54,034 nt of DNA. Origin: an uncultured Paracoccaceae bacterium. Lineage in GTDB: Bacteria; Pseudomonadota; Alphaproteobacteria; Rhodobacterales; Rhodobacteraceae. Of the stretch, positions 8,828-17,066 are shown piece after piece. Under the pieces are notes generated by a model that worked only from the letters and a program-made list of their open reading frames with translations, did not search any database and was not told the origin of the DNA. A program made the translations under genes and the position numbers. The stretch covers positions 1 to 54,034 of the forward strand of contig CANMUM010000012.1 in NCBI GenBank assembly GCA_947501025.1. Direction: 5' to 3'. Numbering within the stretch: position 1 is the first letter of the stretch; each line of letters begins with the position of its first letter.

Positions 8828-9873
8828 TTTTCTTCAAGGATCATTCGCAAAGTGTAGGTGATGGTCATTGGTGGCCACGGATAATTATTATATCTGTTCT
8901 TGCGATTGGACTTGGTATGATGATTTTTGCGGGACTAGTATTTGGTGCCCGTGAACTTACGTTAAGTGAGGTTTGGAATGCTTTGCGTGGACATGAATCT
9001 GAGAGCATAGCATCAATTACAGTCAATTCACTGCGTTTGCCACGTGTTTTGGTCGGCATTGTTGTAGGTATCGCTCTTGCTGTGGCGGGTTTGCTCATCC
9101 AAAACATCACAAATAATGGTCTAGCTGATCCTGGGATTTTGGGAATAAATGCGGGTGCGAGTACAGCTGTCGTTATAGGGATTTGGGCTTTTGGTTTCTC
9201 TAGCTCTTTTGATCTTGGGTGGTTGTCAATTATTGGCGCTAGTGTAGCAATAATAATTGTGATGTTGATTGGTTTTTCGGGTGCTAGACATGCCAGCCCG
9301 ATAAAGCTTATTCTGGCAGGTGCCGCTATGACTGCGATATTTTCAAGCATTACATCAAGCATATTATTTTTAGCAGATGAAACGATAAATGTTTTTAGAC
9401 ATTGGATTGTAGGTTCGTTATCAAGTGGAGGAAATACTCGGCTTTTGCAGCTCACTGGATTTCTTCCACTATTATTAATCGGCATGTTCATTTCTATATT
9501 CGTACTTCGAGGGTTGGACGTTTTACAACTTGGAGAAGACACCGCATTGGCATTGGGGGTCAGTCTTCAACAAATTCGATTTTTGGGAATAGTAGCTATT
9601 GTTCTGCTCGCTGCATCAGCAACGGCAATAGCGGGGCCAATTGGCTTTTTAGGTTTAGCGACGCCACATGTCGCACGCGCTCTTATGGGAGCAAGCATGA
9701 TCTGGCGTTTTGCCGCATGCCTATTCCTTGGCCCAATATTACTCTTAGGTGCGGATATAATTGGACGTTTATTGCTACAAAGCGGAGAGATTCAAGTCGG
9801 TGTAGTGATCGTGTTTATTGGTGTTCCAGTTTTTCTCTCTGTTGTGCGCTATTCAAAAGAGTTGATAATTTGA
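8824..9873 (+). CDS. FecCD-family iron-siderophore permease, subunit 1
   Basis: A 349-residue inner-membrane permease with about 9-10 helices. It shows the family signatures LRLPRVLVGIVVGIALAVAG and GLADPGILGINAGAST near residues 60-115. Near the C-terminus are GPIGFLGLATPHVARAL and a run of Gly-rich helices that form the ATPase coupling region. It starts inside the binding protein stop codon and is followed after 2 bp by a second permease, so the transporter is probably a heterodimer of two FecCD subunits as in FecCD or FepDG. Confidence 0.93.
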   Translation: MIFFKDHSQSVGDGHWWPRIIIISVLAIGLGMMIFAGLVFGARELTLSEVWNALRGHESESIASITVNSLRLPRVLVGIVVGIALAVAGLLIQNITNNGLADPGILGINAGASTAVVIGIWAFGFSSSFDLGWLSIIGASVAIIIVMLIGFSGARHASPIKLILAGAAMTAIFSSITSSILFLADETINVFRHWIVGSLSSGGNTRLLQLTGFLPLLLIGMFISIFVLRGLDVLQLGEDTALALGVSLQQIRFLGIVAIVLLAASATAIAGPIGFLGLATPHVARALMGASMIWRFAACLFLGPILLLGADIIGRLLLQSGEIQVGVVIVFIGVPVFLSVVRYSKELII

Positions 9874-9875
9874 AG

Positions 9876-10910
9876 ATGACACAGTCCTATTTCCATTTTA
9901 AATTTATGCACATTTCGATGCTGTTTTACCGTCGTTCTGTTTATTTTGGATTGATTGTAACTGTGTGTATTTTGTTTGTTGTTTGGTCATCACTCAGCAT
10001 GGGCGTTAGGAATTTCGGTGTTGTTGATTTATGGAATATCATGAATGGAAATGGTGATAGTACAGATCAATTTATGTTAGTTGAGCTTCGCGTTCCACGC
10101 ATAGTAGCGGGCTTGTTGGCTGGGATGGCATTTGGTATTTCAGGTGAAACATTTCAATCTCTCACACATAATGATCTGGCGTCGCCTGATATGATTGGTT
10201 TAAACGCAGGGGCTGCACTTGGTGTTGTCGCAGTGCTTCTTTTGATTGAAAATCCGTTTATACCATTGGCAGTTGGAGCTGTGTTGGGTGTCGTCGTAAC
10301 TGCTTTGGTGATCACGTTGGTTTCTTGGCGCAACGGTATAAATCAAACTCGCTTTGTTTTGACAGGCATAGGAGTCGGGGCCCTACTTTTTGCAATTGTT
10401 CAATATGTGCTTCTTAGTGCTAATGTAATGCAGGTTGCGCAAGCATATCGTTGGTTAATCGGTTCGCTTAATGCAACGACAGCTTGTAATATCAGTGCAC
10501 TCACATTTTTGGTTGTGAGTATTTCCTTACTTGCGTTTCGGACTCAACCTGTTTTGGCTTTAATGGATATGGGCGAAGGAGTTGCACAAAATTTGGGAGT
10601 CCATGTGTCTTTTTGGCGTGTTCTAGTCATTGGTATAGCTATATCTGCTACTGCGACGGCTGTTTATATTTGTGGACCTGTTGCATTTGTAGCATTCGCA
10701 TCTGGGCCGATTACACGGTTGGTTATCGGACGTGGCCCAGCAGTTTTCTTATCAGGGCTCATGGGGGCTTTTTTACTTATTTCTGCTGATTTTGTCGCGC
10801 GAACATTGTTCTCTCCAATACAACTTCCTGTTGGGCTTATTACTGTATTTGTTGGCGCTCCATTTTTGATTTTTTTAATCACATTTCAATTAAAAAAACA
10901 GATTCTGTAG
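9876..10910 (+). CDS. FecCD-family iron-siderophore permease, subunit 2
   Basis: A 344-residue partner permease. It carries ELRVPRIVAGLLAGMAFGIS, NDLASPDMIGLNAGAALG and, near the end, GPVAFVAFASGPITRLVIG, the FecCD family blocks. A much longer open frame runs upstream in the same phase, but it lies inside the first permease. The ATG at 9876, 2 bp after the preceding stop, gives normal family length and a membrane-type N-terminus. It should pair with the subunit encoded at 8824. Confidence 0.92.
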   Translation: MTQSYFHFKFMHISMLFYRRSVYFGLIVTVCILFVVWSSLSMGVRNFGVVDLWNIMNGNGDSTDQFMLVELRVPRIVAGLLAGMAFGISGETFQSLTHNDLASPDMIGLNAGAALGVVAVLLLIENPFIPLAVGAVLGVVVTALVITLVSWRNGINQTRFVLTGIGVGALLFAIVQYVLLSANVMQVAQAYRWLIGSLNATTACNISALTFLVVSISLLAFRTQPVLALMDMGEGVAQNLGVHVSFWRVLVIGIAISATATAVYICGPVAFVAFASGPITRLVIGRGPAVFLSGLMGAFLLISADFVARTLFSPIQLPVGLITVFVGAPFLIFLITFQLKKQIL

Positions 10911-10924
10911 GGAGTAGTGAAGCA

Positions 10925-11704
10925 ATGATTAGGGTTGAAAATTTACAAGTAGAGCTTTCAAAACAGACCGTTCTTTCAGGCGTTGATCTGGAAATCGAAA
11001 ATGCAAAACTTAGTATGATTGTTGGCCCTAATGGATGTGGTAAATCAACATTGTTGCGTAGTATAGCGAAGCTAATTTCCTCCGCAAAAGGAAAAATAAT
11101 TTTAGACAAACGTGACGTTAAAAACATTCCCATCAAACAGTTTTCAAAAATGCTGGGGTTTTTGCCGCAAAATCCCCGATCGCCTCAAGGACTGAAAGTA
11201 TTTGATCTAGTCTCACGCGGGCGGGCGCCCCATCAAAGTTTCCTGAGACAATGGAGCGATAGCGATGAAGCTGCTGTCAAGTCAGCTCTTGAAGCGACAG
11301 CAATGACTGGCAATCATAATCGACTATTGTCAGAGCTGTCAGGCGGTCAAAAACAACGTGCATGGATTGCTATGATTTTAGCACAACAAACAGACATAAT
11401 ACTTCTTGATGAACCGACATCAGCACTCGATTTGAGGTATCAGTTTGAGATTTTTCAATTGTTGAAAACATTAACGGAAGATCACGGAAAGACAATTGTA
11501 ACGGTTGTTCATGATTTGGGTATAGCCGCCCGATTTGCAGATCACATAGTTGCTCTTAAAGAAGGAAGAGTTGTTGCCTCTGGGGCCAGCAAGACTGTCT
11601 TAACATCTGAGAATTTACAGAAAATTTATGATTGGCCATGTGCGGTTATGCAATGGGAAAATTATCCACTCATTATTCCATTGGACAATTTAGAAACAGC
11701 GTGA
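10925..11704 (+). CDS. Iron-siderophore ABC transporter ATP-binding protein
   Basis: A 259-residue FecE/FepC-type ATPase. Walker A is GPNGCGKST near residue 36, the Q-loop is FLPQNPRSP, the signature is LSGGQKQRAW near residue 139, and Walker B is IILLDEPTSALD, followed by the H-loop histidine in TVVHDLG. All catalytic elements are intact. It sits 14 bp after the second permease with GGAG in the gap, and powers the import complex encoded by the three genes before it. Confidence 0.95.
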   Translation: MIRVENLQVELSKQTVLSGVDLEIENAKLSMIVGPNGCGKSTLLRSIAKLISSAKGKIILDKRDVKNIPIKQFSKMLGFLPQNPRSPQGLKVFDLVSRGRAPHQSFLRQWSDSDEAAVKSALEATAMTGNHNRLLSELSGGQKQRAWIAMILAQQTDIILLDEPTSALDLRYQFEIFQLLKTLTEDHGKTIVTVVHDLGIAARFADHIVALKEGRVVASGASKTVLTSENLQKIYDWPCAVMQWENYPLIIPLDNLETA

Positions 11705-11749
11705 ACGAAACAAAATTGATTAATTTATCTTGATATAGAAAGACCAAAA

Positions 11750-12814
11750 ATGAATCTACATATCGCATTTGCAAAATTAACAGGGACAGACGGGACCTAC
11801 CTTGTTGAACAGATTATTCATGAGCTCGAAAGCACCGATCAACATTATGAGCGGGAGGGTCAAAATGGTATTATTTGGGATACAGGTATTGGTGTTCTAA
11901 AGTTGAATTGTGATGAAGAAGGTACGGCTAATATTTCTGCAATGTGTGAAACGGCTGCTAATCTATACATGCTCCGTGAAGCTATTCATTTCCGAGTTGA
12001 ACAGCTGAGTAATGGTGCGGATCTTCACTTAGAATGGAGCAAGAGGCCAAGTAAGCTTGACACACCACCTAACTTTAGGACTGTTGAGCTGATCCACAAA
12101 ACTCACATTGGAGCTAATTTTATAAGGCTTCGCTTTGCGGCAGATGATCTTGATGACTTCGCCAAAACAGGTCTTCACTTTAGGCTGCTTCTGCCGCCAA
12201 ACGAAAAACAGCCTGTATGGCCAAGCGTTAATTCAAAAGGCCAGACCAATTGGCCTGTTGGTGAAGATGCACTCCATACACCTGCATATACGTTTCGGAA
12301 TATTGATCCTGCTCAAGGTGTATTTGATGTCGATATATATGCTCATGGGAATGGTCAGACATGTGCATGGGCTGAAGCGGCGCAACCAGGACAAGTTCTC
12401 GGTATTAGTGGCCCCGGGGGAGGCTGGATACCGCAAGGTGAGTCTCTTTTTCTCTGTGGAGATGAAACCGCATTACCAGCAATTGCGCGTATCATTGAGA
12501 ACCTTGACCCATCAACAGAAGGCTATGCCGTTATTGAAACAGGGAGCAATTCAAGCAGTTATTTCATAGCTAATAATTCGAAGGTCGATATTATCCGTTT
12601 TACGCGCAAAAATGGCCACTCTGATTTAAAGAATATTATAACGGCGATGAATCCGCTGCCAAAAGATTTCAACTTCGCATGGTTTGCTGGGGAGAAAAAA
12701 ACGGCTCAGTTTGTACGTGAATACTTTCGGGATCGCCAGAGTTTTGCAAGTAAGAATGTATATGTTGCAAGCTATTGGCAAAGAACAACACTTAAAAACA
12801 CCTCTCTTTCATAA
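11750..12814 (+). CDS. Siderophore-interacting FAD protein with N-terminal DUF2218-like domain
   Basis: A 354-residue cytoplasmic flavoprotein, probably the reductase that frees iron from the imported siderophore. Residues 1 to about 90 resemble DUF2218 (HYEREGQNGIIWDTGIGVLK). Residues from about 105 match the SIP/ViuB FAD-binding fold (FRTVELIHKTHIGANFIRLR), and the C-terminal part matches the NAD(P)H-binding SIP half (FAWFAGEKKTAQFVREYF). The two-domain fusion is known for alphaproteobacterial members. It lies in the import operon, 45 bp after the ATPase gene and just before exbB. Confidence 0.88.
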   Translation: MNLHIAFAKLTGTDGTYLVEQIIHELESTDQHYEREGQNGIIWDTGIGVLKLNCDEEGTANISAMCETAANLYMLREAIHFRVEQLSNGADLHLEWSKRPSKLDTPPNFRTVELIHKTHIGANFIRLRFAADDLDDFAKTGLHFRLLLPPNEKQPVWPSVNSKGQTNWPVGEDALHTPAYTFRNIDPAQGVFDVDIYAHGNGQTCAWAEAAQPGQVLGISGPGGGWIPQGESLFLCGDETALPAIARIIENLDPSTEGYAVIETGSNSSSYFIANNSKVDIIRFTRKNGHSDLKNIITAMNPLPKDFNFAWFAGEKKTAQFVREYFRDRQSFASKNVYVASYWQRTTLKNTSLS

Positions 12815-12826
12815 GGATATAAGATC

Positions 12827-13492
12827 ATGGAATTTATTAATAAAGCAATTTTACGTATTTCTACTTTTGTAGAAATTGGGGGGCCTGTCGTCTTCATCCT
12901 ATTAATTGCATCTGTAATTGCTCTAGCAATTATACTCATAAAGATCGCTACTCTTATTCAAAGTCGGGTTGGGCGTACAGGTGTTTTGGATATATTGCTT
13001 TCTAGAATTGACAGTGGCGATATAGAAGATGTGCAGCTAGAAAATCTTAAGGGTCTGATGCCTAAAATTGCAAGGCGTTCTTGGTTCCTTCGTCAGCAAT
13101 ATAAAAATAAGACAGAACATCTTTCTGATGCACGTGAGCGTTCTATTATTGATGCTGAACATGAGCTTTCATATCTCAACTGGGGCAATCGGACTTTGGA
13201 TTTGATAGCCCAGACGGCTCCATTGTTAGGACTATTTGGAACCGTGCTCGGTATGATTGGTGCTTTTCGTGCGCTTCAGGATGCTGGCTCAGTTGTTGAT
13301 CCTTCAGTGCTTGCGGGTGGAATATGGGTCGCACTTATGACCACAGCTGCTGGGCTTGCGGTTGCAATGCCCGTATCAATTGCGTTGAGTTATTTTGAGG
13401 CTTGTTCTGAAAAAGCCGCGCGTCGCGCAGAGCATATTATCGAAGTGATATTTCGTCCTGACGTTACGGAGACAAGTCATCATGAGACTTAA
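12827..13492 (+). CDS. exbB: ExbB/TolQ-family proton channel subunit
   Basis: A 221-residue inner-membrane protein. Helix 1 lies near residues 17-39 and two more flank the conserved block around residues 130-190 (APLLGLFGTVLGMIGAFRAL and WVALMTTAAGLAVAMPVSIA). These are the signature of ExbB/TolQ/MotA channels that turn proton flow into TonB movement. An AAGGATATAAG ribosome site precedes the ATG, and it overlaps exbD by 11 bp. Its place between the siderophore genes and tonB argues for ExbB over TolQ. Confidence 0.92.
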   Translation: MEFINKAILRISTFVEIGGPVVFILLIASVIALAIILIKIATLIQSRVGRTGVLDILLSRIDSGDIEDVQLENLKGLMPKIARRSWFLRQQYKNKTEHLSDARERSIIDAEHELSYLNWGNRTLDLIAQTAPLLGLFGTVLGMIGAFRALQDAGSVVDPSVLAGGIWVALMTTAAGLAVAMPVSIALSYFEACSEKAARRAEHIIEVIFRPDVTETSHHET

Positions 13493-13892
13493 GTCTGCCC
13501 TCCAAAGAAGAAAAACGCTTTCACTGACATCGCTGATCGATGTGATATTTCTTCTTTTATTGTTTTTTATGTTGTCAACGAGCTTTAGCAAATATGTTGA
13601 GATTCCGTTGGCCCAAACTGACTCAGGCGTATCTGAAAGTAGTGAGGACAAGCCAGATGTCTATGTCGTTGAGCTAGGTGAAACAATAATACGCCTGAAC
13701 AGAGAAGATATAGAGAAAAACCTTGTGATTGAAACGATTGAAAAACAAATGTCTGATCGGGCTCAAATTTTCTTAGTTGCGAGAGATGAGCTAAACACTG
13801 AGAGCCTTATAGACTTCTACCAAGATTTAAAATCAATCCATAACAGTACGGTCACTCTATTGACCGATCAAGATGAGAATGAGAATGGCTAG
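13482..13892 (+). CDS. exbD: ExbD-family protein, first copy
   Basis: A 136-residue protein with a short basic cytoplasmic N-terminus, one membrane helix (SLIDVIFLLLLFFMLST, about residues 17-36) and a periplasmic domain. The essential proton-carrying aspartate of ExbD/TolR is present in SLIDVIF (about D20). It starts 11 bp inside exbB and overlaps the next ExbD gene by 20 bp, so all are translated together. Confidence 0.9.
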   Translation: MRLKSALQRRKTLSLTSLIDVIFLLLLFFMLSTSFSKYVEIPLAQTDSGVSESSEDKPDVYVVELGETIIRLNREDIEKNLVIETIEKQMSDRAQIFLVARDELNTESLIDFYQDLKSIHNSTVTLLTDQDENENG

Positions 13893-14271
13893 AATAGGTA
13901 AACAGACACGGAAAAGAAAACCAGAGCCGACCATTGCTCTCATTAATGTTGTGTTCTTGCTGCTCGTATTTTTTCTCGTTGCAGGGACGCTCAGCCAGGC
14001 TGTTGATAAATCAATTCGGTTGGTCTCAGTTGCAGATGCAATTGATAGTTTACCTGAAGATGTACTTGCAATTCGAGCGGATGGTATGATGATAAGGCAT
14101 ACTATTCCAGTCTCGATCGATGACGTTTTACCAGAGAATCCGCAAACTGATTCGAAGTTAAGAATAGCTCCCGATAAAGATCTTTCCGCGATCGATTTTG
14201 TAAAAAAACTCTCACGACTCAAAGAAGCGGGATGGTCTGAAATTGTTCTTATTGGAGAGAATGTGGAATGA
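13873..14271 (+). CDS. ExbD-family protein, second copy, helix aspartate replaced
   Basis: A 132-residue ExbD-like protein with one helix (ALINVVFLLLVFFLVAG, about residues 23-41) and a periplasmic domain. Where the first copy has LIDVIF this one has LINVVF, so Asn replaces the conserved proton-carrying Asp. It may therefore be a structural partner and not a proton carrier. ATGs at 13873, 13879 and 13885 are all in frame; the last gives MARIGKQ and may be the real start. It overlaps exbD by 20 bp and tonB by 4 bp. Confidence 0.85.
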   Translation: MRMRMARIGKQTRKRKPEPTIALINVVFLLLVFFLVAGTLSQAVDKSIRLVSVADAIDSLPEDVLAIRADGMMIRHTIPVSIDDVLPENPQTDSKLRIAPDKDLSAIDFVKKLSRLKEAGWSEIVLIGENVE

Positions 14272-14945
14272 TATATTTTAAATACATAATTGCGATTAGC
14301 GCGGCTGCTTCTGTTCACATTGTGTTATTTGGATTCTATTTTTCTACACCTGCGGCTCATCGAAGTGCAGGTGAAGATGAAAAAACTATTCCTATTTTAG
14401 AAGCACGCATGATAGAAGTTCTTCCAGTTGAGATTGAACTGCCAGAACTGCCTGATGTAAGCAATCTTGAAGATCAGTTACAATCTATAATTGAGGCTAC
14501 AATTGAGCCGGAGCCTATTCCCGAACCAGTAGAAAAGCCAAAGTCTGTTTCCAAGCCTTCTAAAAAACCTACGCCAAAGCCCGCCCCTGCAAAACAGCCA
14601 TCAGCTGAAAAAAAAGTGGCCTCTCAAGTCAGCACTCAAAAGGCACAAGCTGCACAAAAGCCCGTACAAAGTAGTGCGTCTAAAGATGAGATCAATCGAT
14701 ATGCACAGGCCGTTCAGGCAAAAATAGCGCGCACTCGAGCACGCCGTAGTGGCGCGCCTGGGCGAACGACAGTCAAGATAACAATCGCGCCTAATGGTTC
14801 TATATCTGGGCTTGGCATAGCCAAAAGCTCTGGTAATTCATCTACAGACCAAGCTGCGCTTTCTCACATCCGCCGTTCGGCCCCTTTCCCATCTACGCCT
14901 GATGGCAAATCAAAAACATTCAACATACCCGTAAAAATTCAATAA
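14268..14945 (+). CDS. tonB: Energy transducer TonB
   Basis: A 225-residue protein with an N-terminal membrane helix (about residues 5-24, containing the S-x3-H pattern SVHIVLFG). A periplasm-spanning Pro/Lys/Glu-rich linker follows (EPIPEPVEKPKS to KPTPKPAPAKQPS, about residues 83-120). The C-terminal TonB domain has GRTTVKITIAPNGSISGLGI and ends with the FNIPVKI strand. It couples ExbB/ExbD energy to the receptors at 5716 and 18616. The ATGA overlap with the second ExbD gene shows coupling. Confidence 0.92.
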   Translation: MIYFKYIIAISAAASVHIVLFGFYFSTPAAHRSAGEDEKTIPILEARMIEVLPVEIELPELPDVSNLEDQLQSIIEATIEPEPIPEPVEKPKSVSKPSKKPTPKPAPAKQPSAEKKVASQVSTQKAQAAQKPVQSSASKDEINRYAQAVQAKIARTRARRSGAPGRTTVKITIAPNGSISGLGIAKSSGNSSTDQAALSHIRRSAPFPSTPDGKSKTFNIPVKIQ

Positions 14946-14979
14946 CTTATTTTAACTTAAATTTAGATTGGAAATATAA

Positions 14980-15498
14980 ATGTCTGAAGAATGTCCAAAA
15001 GATTCTTGTCCATATGGCCTACACCATTCGGATGCTGAAAATTTCATATTGAAAGCATATAGAATTTGGTTTCAAGCTGCCCATAACTTTGATGAGTTAG
15101 GGTTGATTAATCTATTCCAACATTTCCAAAAGCATTTAGGACCCCAAAGAGGCGGGATTGCCTATAATAGCTTTGTAAATTATCTGTCGAGCTTCTCTGG
15201 TTGTGCCAAATGCCCAATTCGGTATTTTGAAATGAACTCGCCGCATATTTGCCGAGAAGAATGTTTGTTTATAAGCTTACTATCGGCTGTTCAAAATGGG
15301 GATGATAGCATTGCACGCAAATGCGCAAATTCATTTTGTAACTTAGAAAATCATTCCCGTGTCTTCAATAGTGCTGGTGAATTTGTTTTTTTATTAAGAT
15401 CCTATGGAAAAAATTTATTTCCTGTACCCGATGCGTTTGTTGATCAAGTGATCAGTTTAGATGCTGCCTCAGAGCCATCTCAGCGTATTTTGCATTAA
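14980..15498 (+). CDS. Cys-containing protein of unknown function at end of the TonB operon
   Basis: A 172-residue protein I do not recognise. It has no signal peptide or membrane helix. Cysteines cluster at the N-terminus (EECPKDSCPYG), in the middle (SGCAKCPIRYFEM and HICREECLF) and at KCANSFCNLEN, so CxxC and CxxxxC pairs could bind metal or an Fe-S cluster. It starts 34 bp after tonB with GGAAAT ahead of the ATG and lacks its own clear promoter, so it is probably cotranscribed with tonB. An iron-related cytoplasmic role is inference from context only. Confidence 0.75.
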   Translation: MSEECPKDSCPYGLHHSDAENFILKAYRIWFQAAHNFDELGLINLFQHFQKHLGPQRGGIAYNSFVNYLSSFSGCAKCPIRYFEMNSPHICREECLFISLLSAVQNGDDSIARKCANSFCNLENHSRVFNSAGEFVFLLRSYGKNLFPVPDAFVDQVISLDAASEPSQRILH

Positions 15499-15514
15499 TA
15501 AAATTATTCACCAA

Positions 15515-15570
15515 TAATACTTTACTAAATTACTTTACTATTTTGGATTAATACTTTACTAAATTACTTT
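15515..15570 (+). promoter_or_regulatory. Direct-repeat promoter region upstream of the DUF4856-like gene
   Basis: The 20-mer ATACTTTACTAAATTACTTT occurs twice (from 15517 and 15551), and ACTTTACTA occurs a third time at 15532. Each unit resembles the strong iron dyads elsewhere in the window (ATACTTGACTAAAATAGTC) but with decayed half-sites (TACT and ACTT instead of GACT and AGTC). It is likely a weaker binding array for the same regulator. A GGAG ribosome site at 15606-15609 follows. Confidence 0.5.
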
Positions 15571-15615
15571 GTTATTGTTTCGACATGAAACGCACCCAAA
15601 AATATGGAGCTACAA

Positions 15616-17025
15616 ATGAAAATTTCATCAAAATCAATTCTTAAAATCTCTACAGCCCTGTTAGCGTCGACTATCTTCACAAACGCTGTATTCGCAGAAG
15701 GGACTTATGGCCCATTCCCCGTGACTTTACAGGGTTATGAAGGTTCGGAAGAAAATACAGTTTCTTATTCAGGCCAAATTGCGCGCCATGTTTTGCATGA
15801 TAACCTCAAAGTTCTTGCCGCGAATGGTAACGGTGGAGCGAATGCTGAGGAAGTTCTCGCGCAAATGATGGCCTATTATAATGGCGATGAAAATGGGCTT
15901 GAGGTTTTAGCTCCTGCTAGCACAGACGATTTTGGATTTATGCAAACGAATACAAGTGAAATTTCTTCTGGAGCGAATCTTGAAGGTAAATTTTATAACG
16001 GTTCTATGAATGCGTGGCCGGGCAGTCTTACGGGAAAAGACGTTATAGTGGACATGATGGAGCGTGCTGCGCTAACAAATGGTGGTGTTGATCTTGAGAA
16101 TGGGCTGCATTACCCGCAATTGATTTCTAAGTTCACAATGGGTGCTGTTTCTTTCCACCAAGCTGTTGATAATTATCTTGATGAAAAACTCGAAGCAGAT
16201 ACCAAACCTAATAACGAAGCTTACAGCGAGGGCGCGCATTATACAGGCAAGGAACATTCTTGGGATGAAGCTTTCGGTTATTGGGGCGCTCCAGCACATG
16301 CACTTTCTCTAACGCCTGAGCAGGCTTACAATATTGCGAAAAAAGCTGACTTGGCTGTGGCTGATGCAAATGGTGATGGCGTTGTCGACATGAAATCGGA
16401 ATATACATTTGGTCCAGCTTATTATGCAGCGGATGCTGATAAAAGCGGCAAGACCCAATATTTGCACACAATTATGACGGCCTTTATTGATGGCCGCATG
16501 ATCATTGCCAATGCAGCTGGTGAAGCACTCTCGGATGACCAACGCACTGAGTTAAAAGCTCAAGCAAGGATTATTGCTGACAACTGGGAAAAGGTTCTTG
16601 CAGAAGCGGCATTCAAATATGCGGGCTCAGTTTATAACGATATCAATAAGCTTAAAGAAGCCGAAGATGCTGATAAAGCAGACATCACAGCCGATTATAT
16701 TAAGCACTGGGGTGAGTTGAAAGGCTTCTTGATGGCACTGCAAACTGGTAAAAACAACCTTGGTGAAACCGCCACACAAATGAATATTCTTACAGGATTT
16801 GGTCCTGTCCTTGAGGATGGTAGTTTTGTAACGGGCGTGGATGCTGATGGTAAATTTAATAAGCTTCAGCGCACAAGCCTTGGCGATTATCAGATCAATA
16901 TGTTAAAGCTTCAACAATTGCTTGCGGATGATTTCGGTCTTGAAGCGCGCAAAAACGATCTTTCTGATGAGCTTAAAAATCTCGCTGAAGCCATTGAAGC
17001 TGCTGAAGCAGCTGAAACTGACTAA
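15616..17025 (+). CDS. Exported DUF4856-like protein, iron-regulated
   Basis: A 469-residue protein with a signal peptide (about residues 1-27, ending AVFAE). It opens with YGPFPVTLQGYEG and VSYSGQIARHVL and later has KEHSWDEAFGYWG, which I recognise as the DUF4856 pattern; these proteins are often found near imelysin-type iron proteins. Function is not established; a periplasmic or outer-membrane-linked role in iron uptake is inferred from place and upstream repeats. An ATG exists at 15604 but GGAG at 15606-15609 sits inside it and is spaced 6 bp from the ATG at 15616, so the latter is chosen. A strong terminator follows. Confidence 0.82.
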   Translation: MKISSKSILKISTALLASTIFTNAVFAEGTYGPFPVTLQGYEGSEENTVSYSGQIARHVLHDNLKVLAANGNGGANAEEVLAQMMAYYNGDENGLEVLAPASTDDFGFMQTNTSEISSGANLEGKFYNGSMNAWPGSLTGKDVIVDMMERAALTNGGVDLENGLHYPQLISKFTMGAVSFHQAVDNYLDEKLEADTKPNNEAYSEGAHYTGKEHSWDEAFGYWGAPAHALSLTPEQAYNIAKKADLAVADANGDGVVDMKSEYTFGPAYYAADADKSGKTQYLHTIMTAFIDGRMIIANAAGEALSDDQRTELKAQARIIADNWEKVLAEAAFKYAGSVYNDINKLKEAEDADKADITADYIKHWGELKGFLMALQTGKNNLGETATQMNILTGFGPVLEDGSFVTGVDADGKFNKLQRTSLGDYQINMLKLQQLLADDFGLEARKNDLSDELKNLAEAIEAAEAAETD

Positions 17026-17035
17026 GTTAGAAGGT

Positions 17036-17063
17036 TGGGCGGTACATTGTGCCGCCCATTTTT
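17036..17063 (+). terminator. Rho-independent terminator
   Basis: TGGGCGGTAC at 17036-17045 pairs with GTGCCGCCCA at 17049-17058 (one G-T wobble), with a 3-base loop and TTTTT at 17059-17063. It starts 11 bp after the DUF4856-like stop and ends only 3 bp before the likely start of the next gene. Confidence 0.85.
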
Positions 17064-17066
17064 GTG

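Noticed and set aside
8865-9542. 225-codon open frame antisense to the first FecCD permease
   Set aside because: It is the complement of a clear permease gene, has composition typical of antisense of membrane helices, and shows no family motif or ribosome site.
9402-9875. Upstream extension of the second permease frame
   Set aside because: It runs inside the first permease gene in another phase and lacks membrane-protein character; ATG 9876 gives the normal protein.
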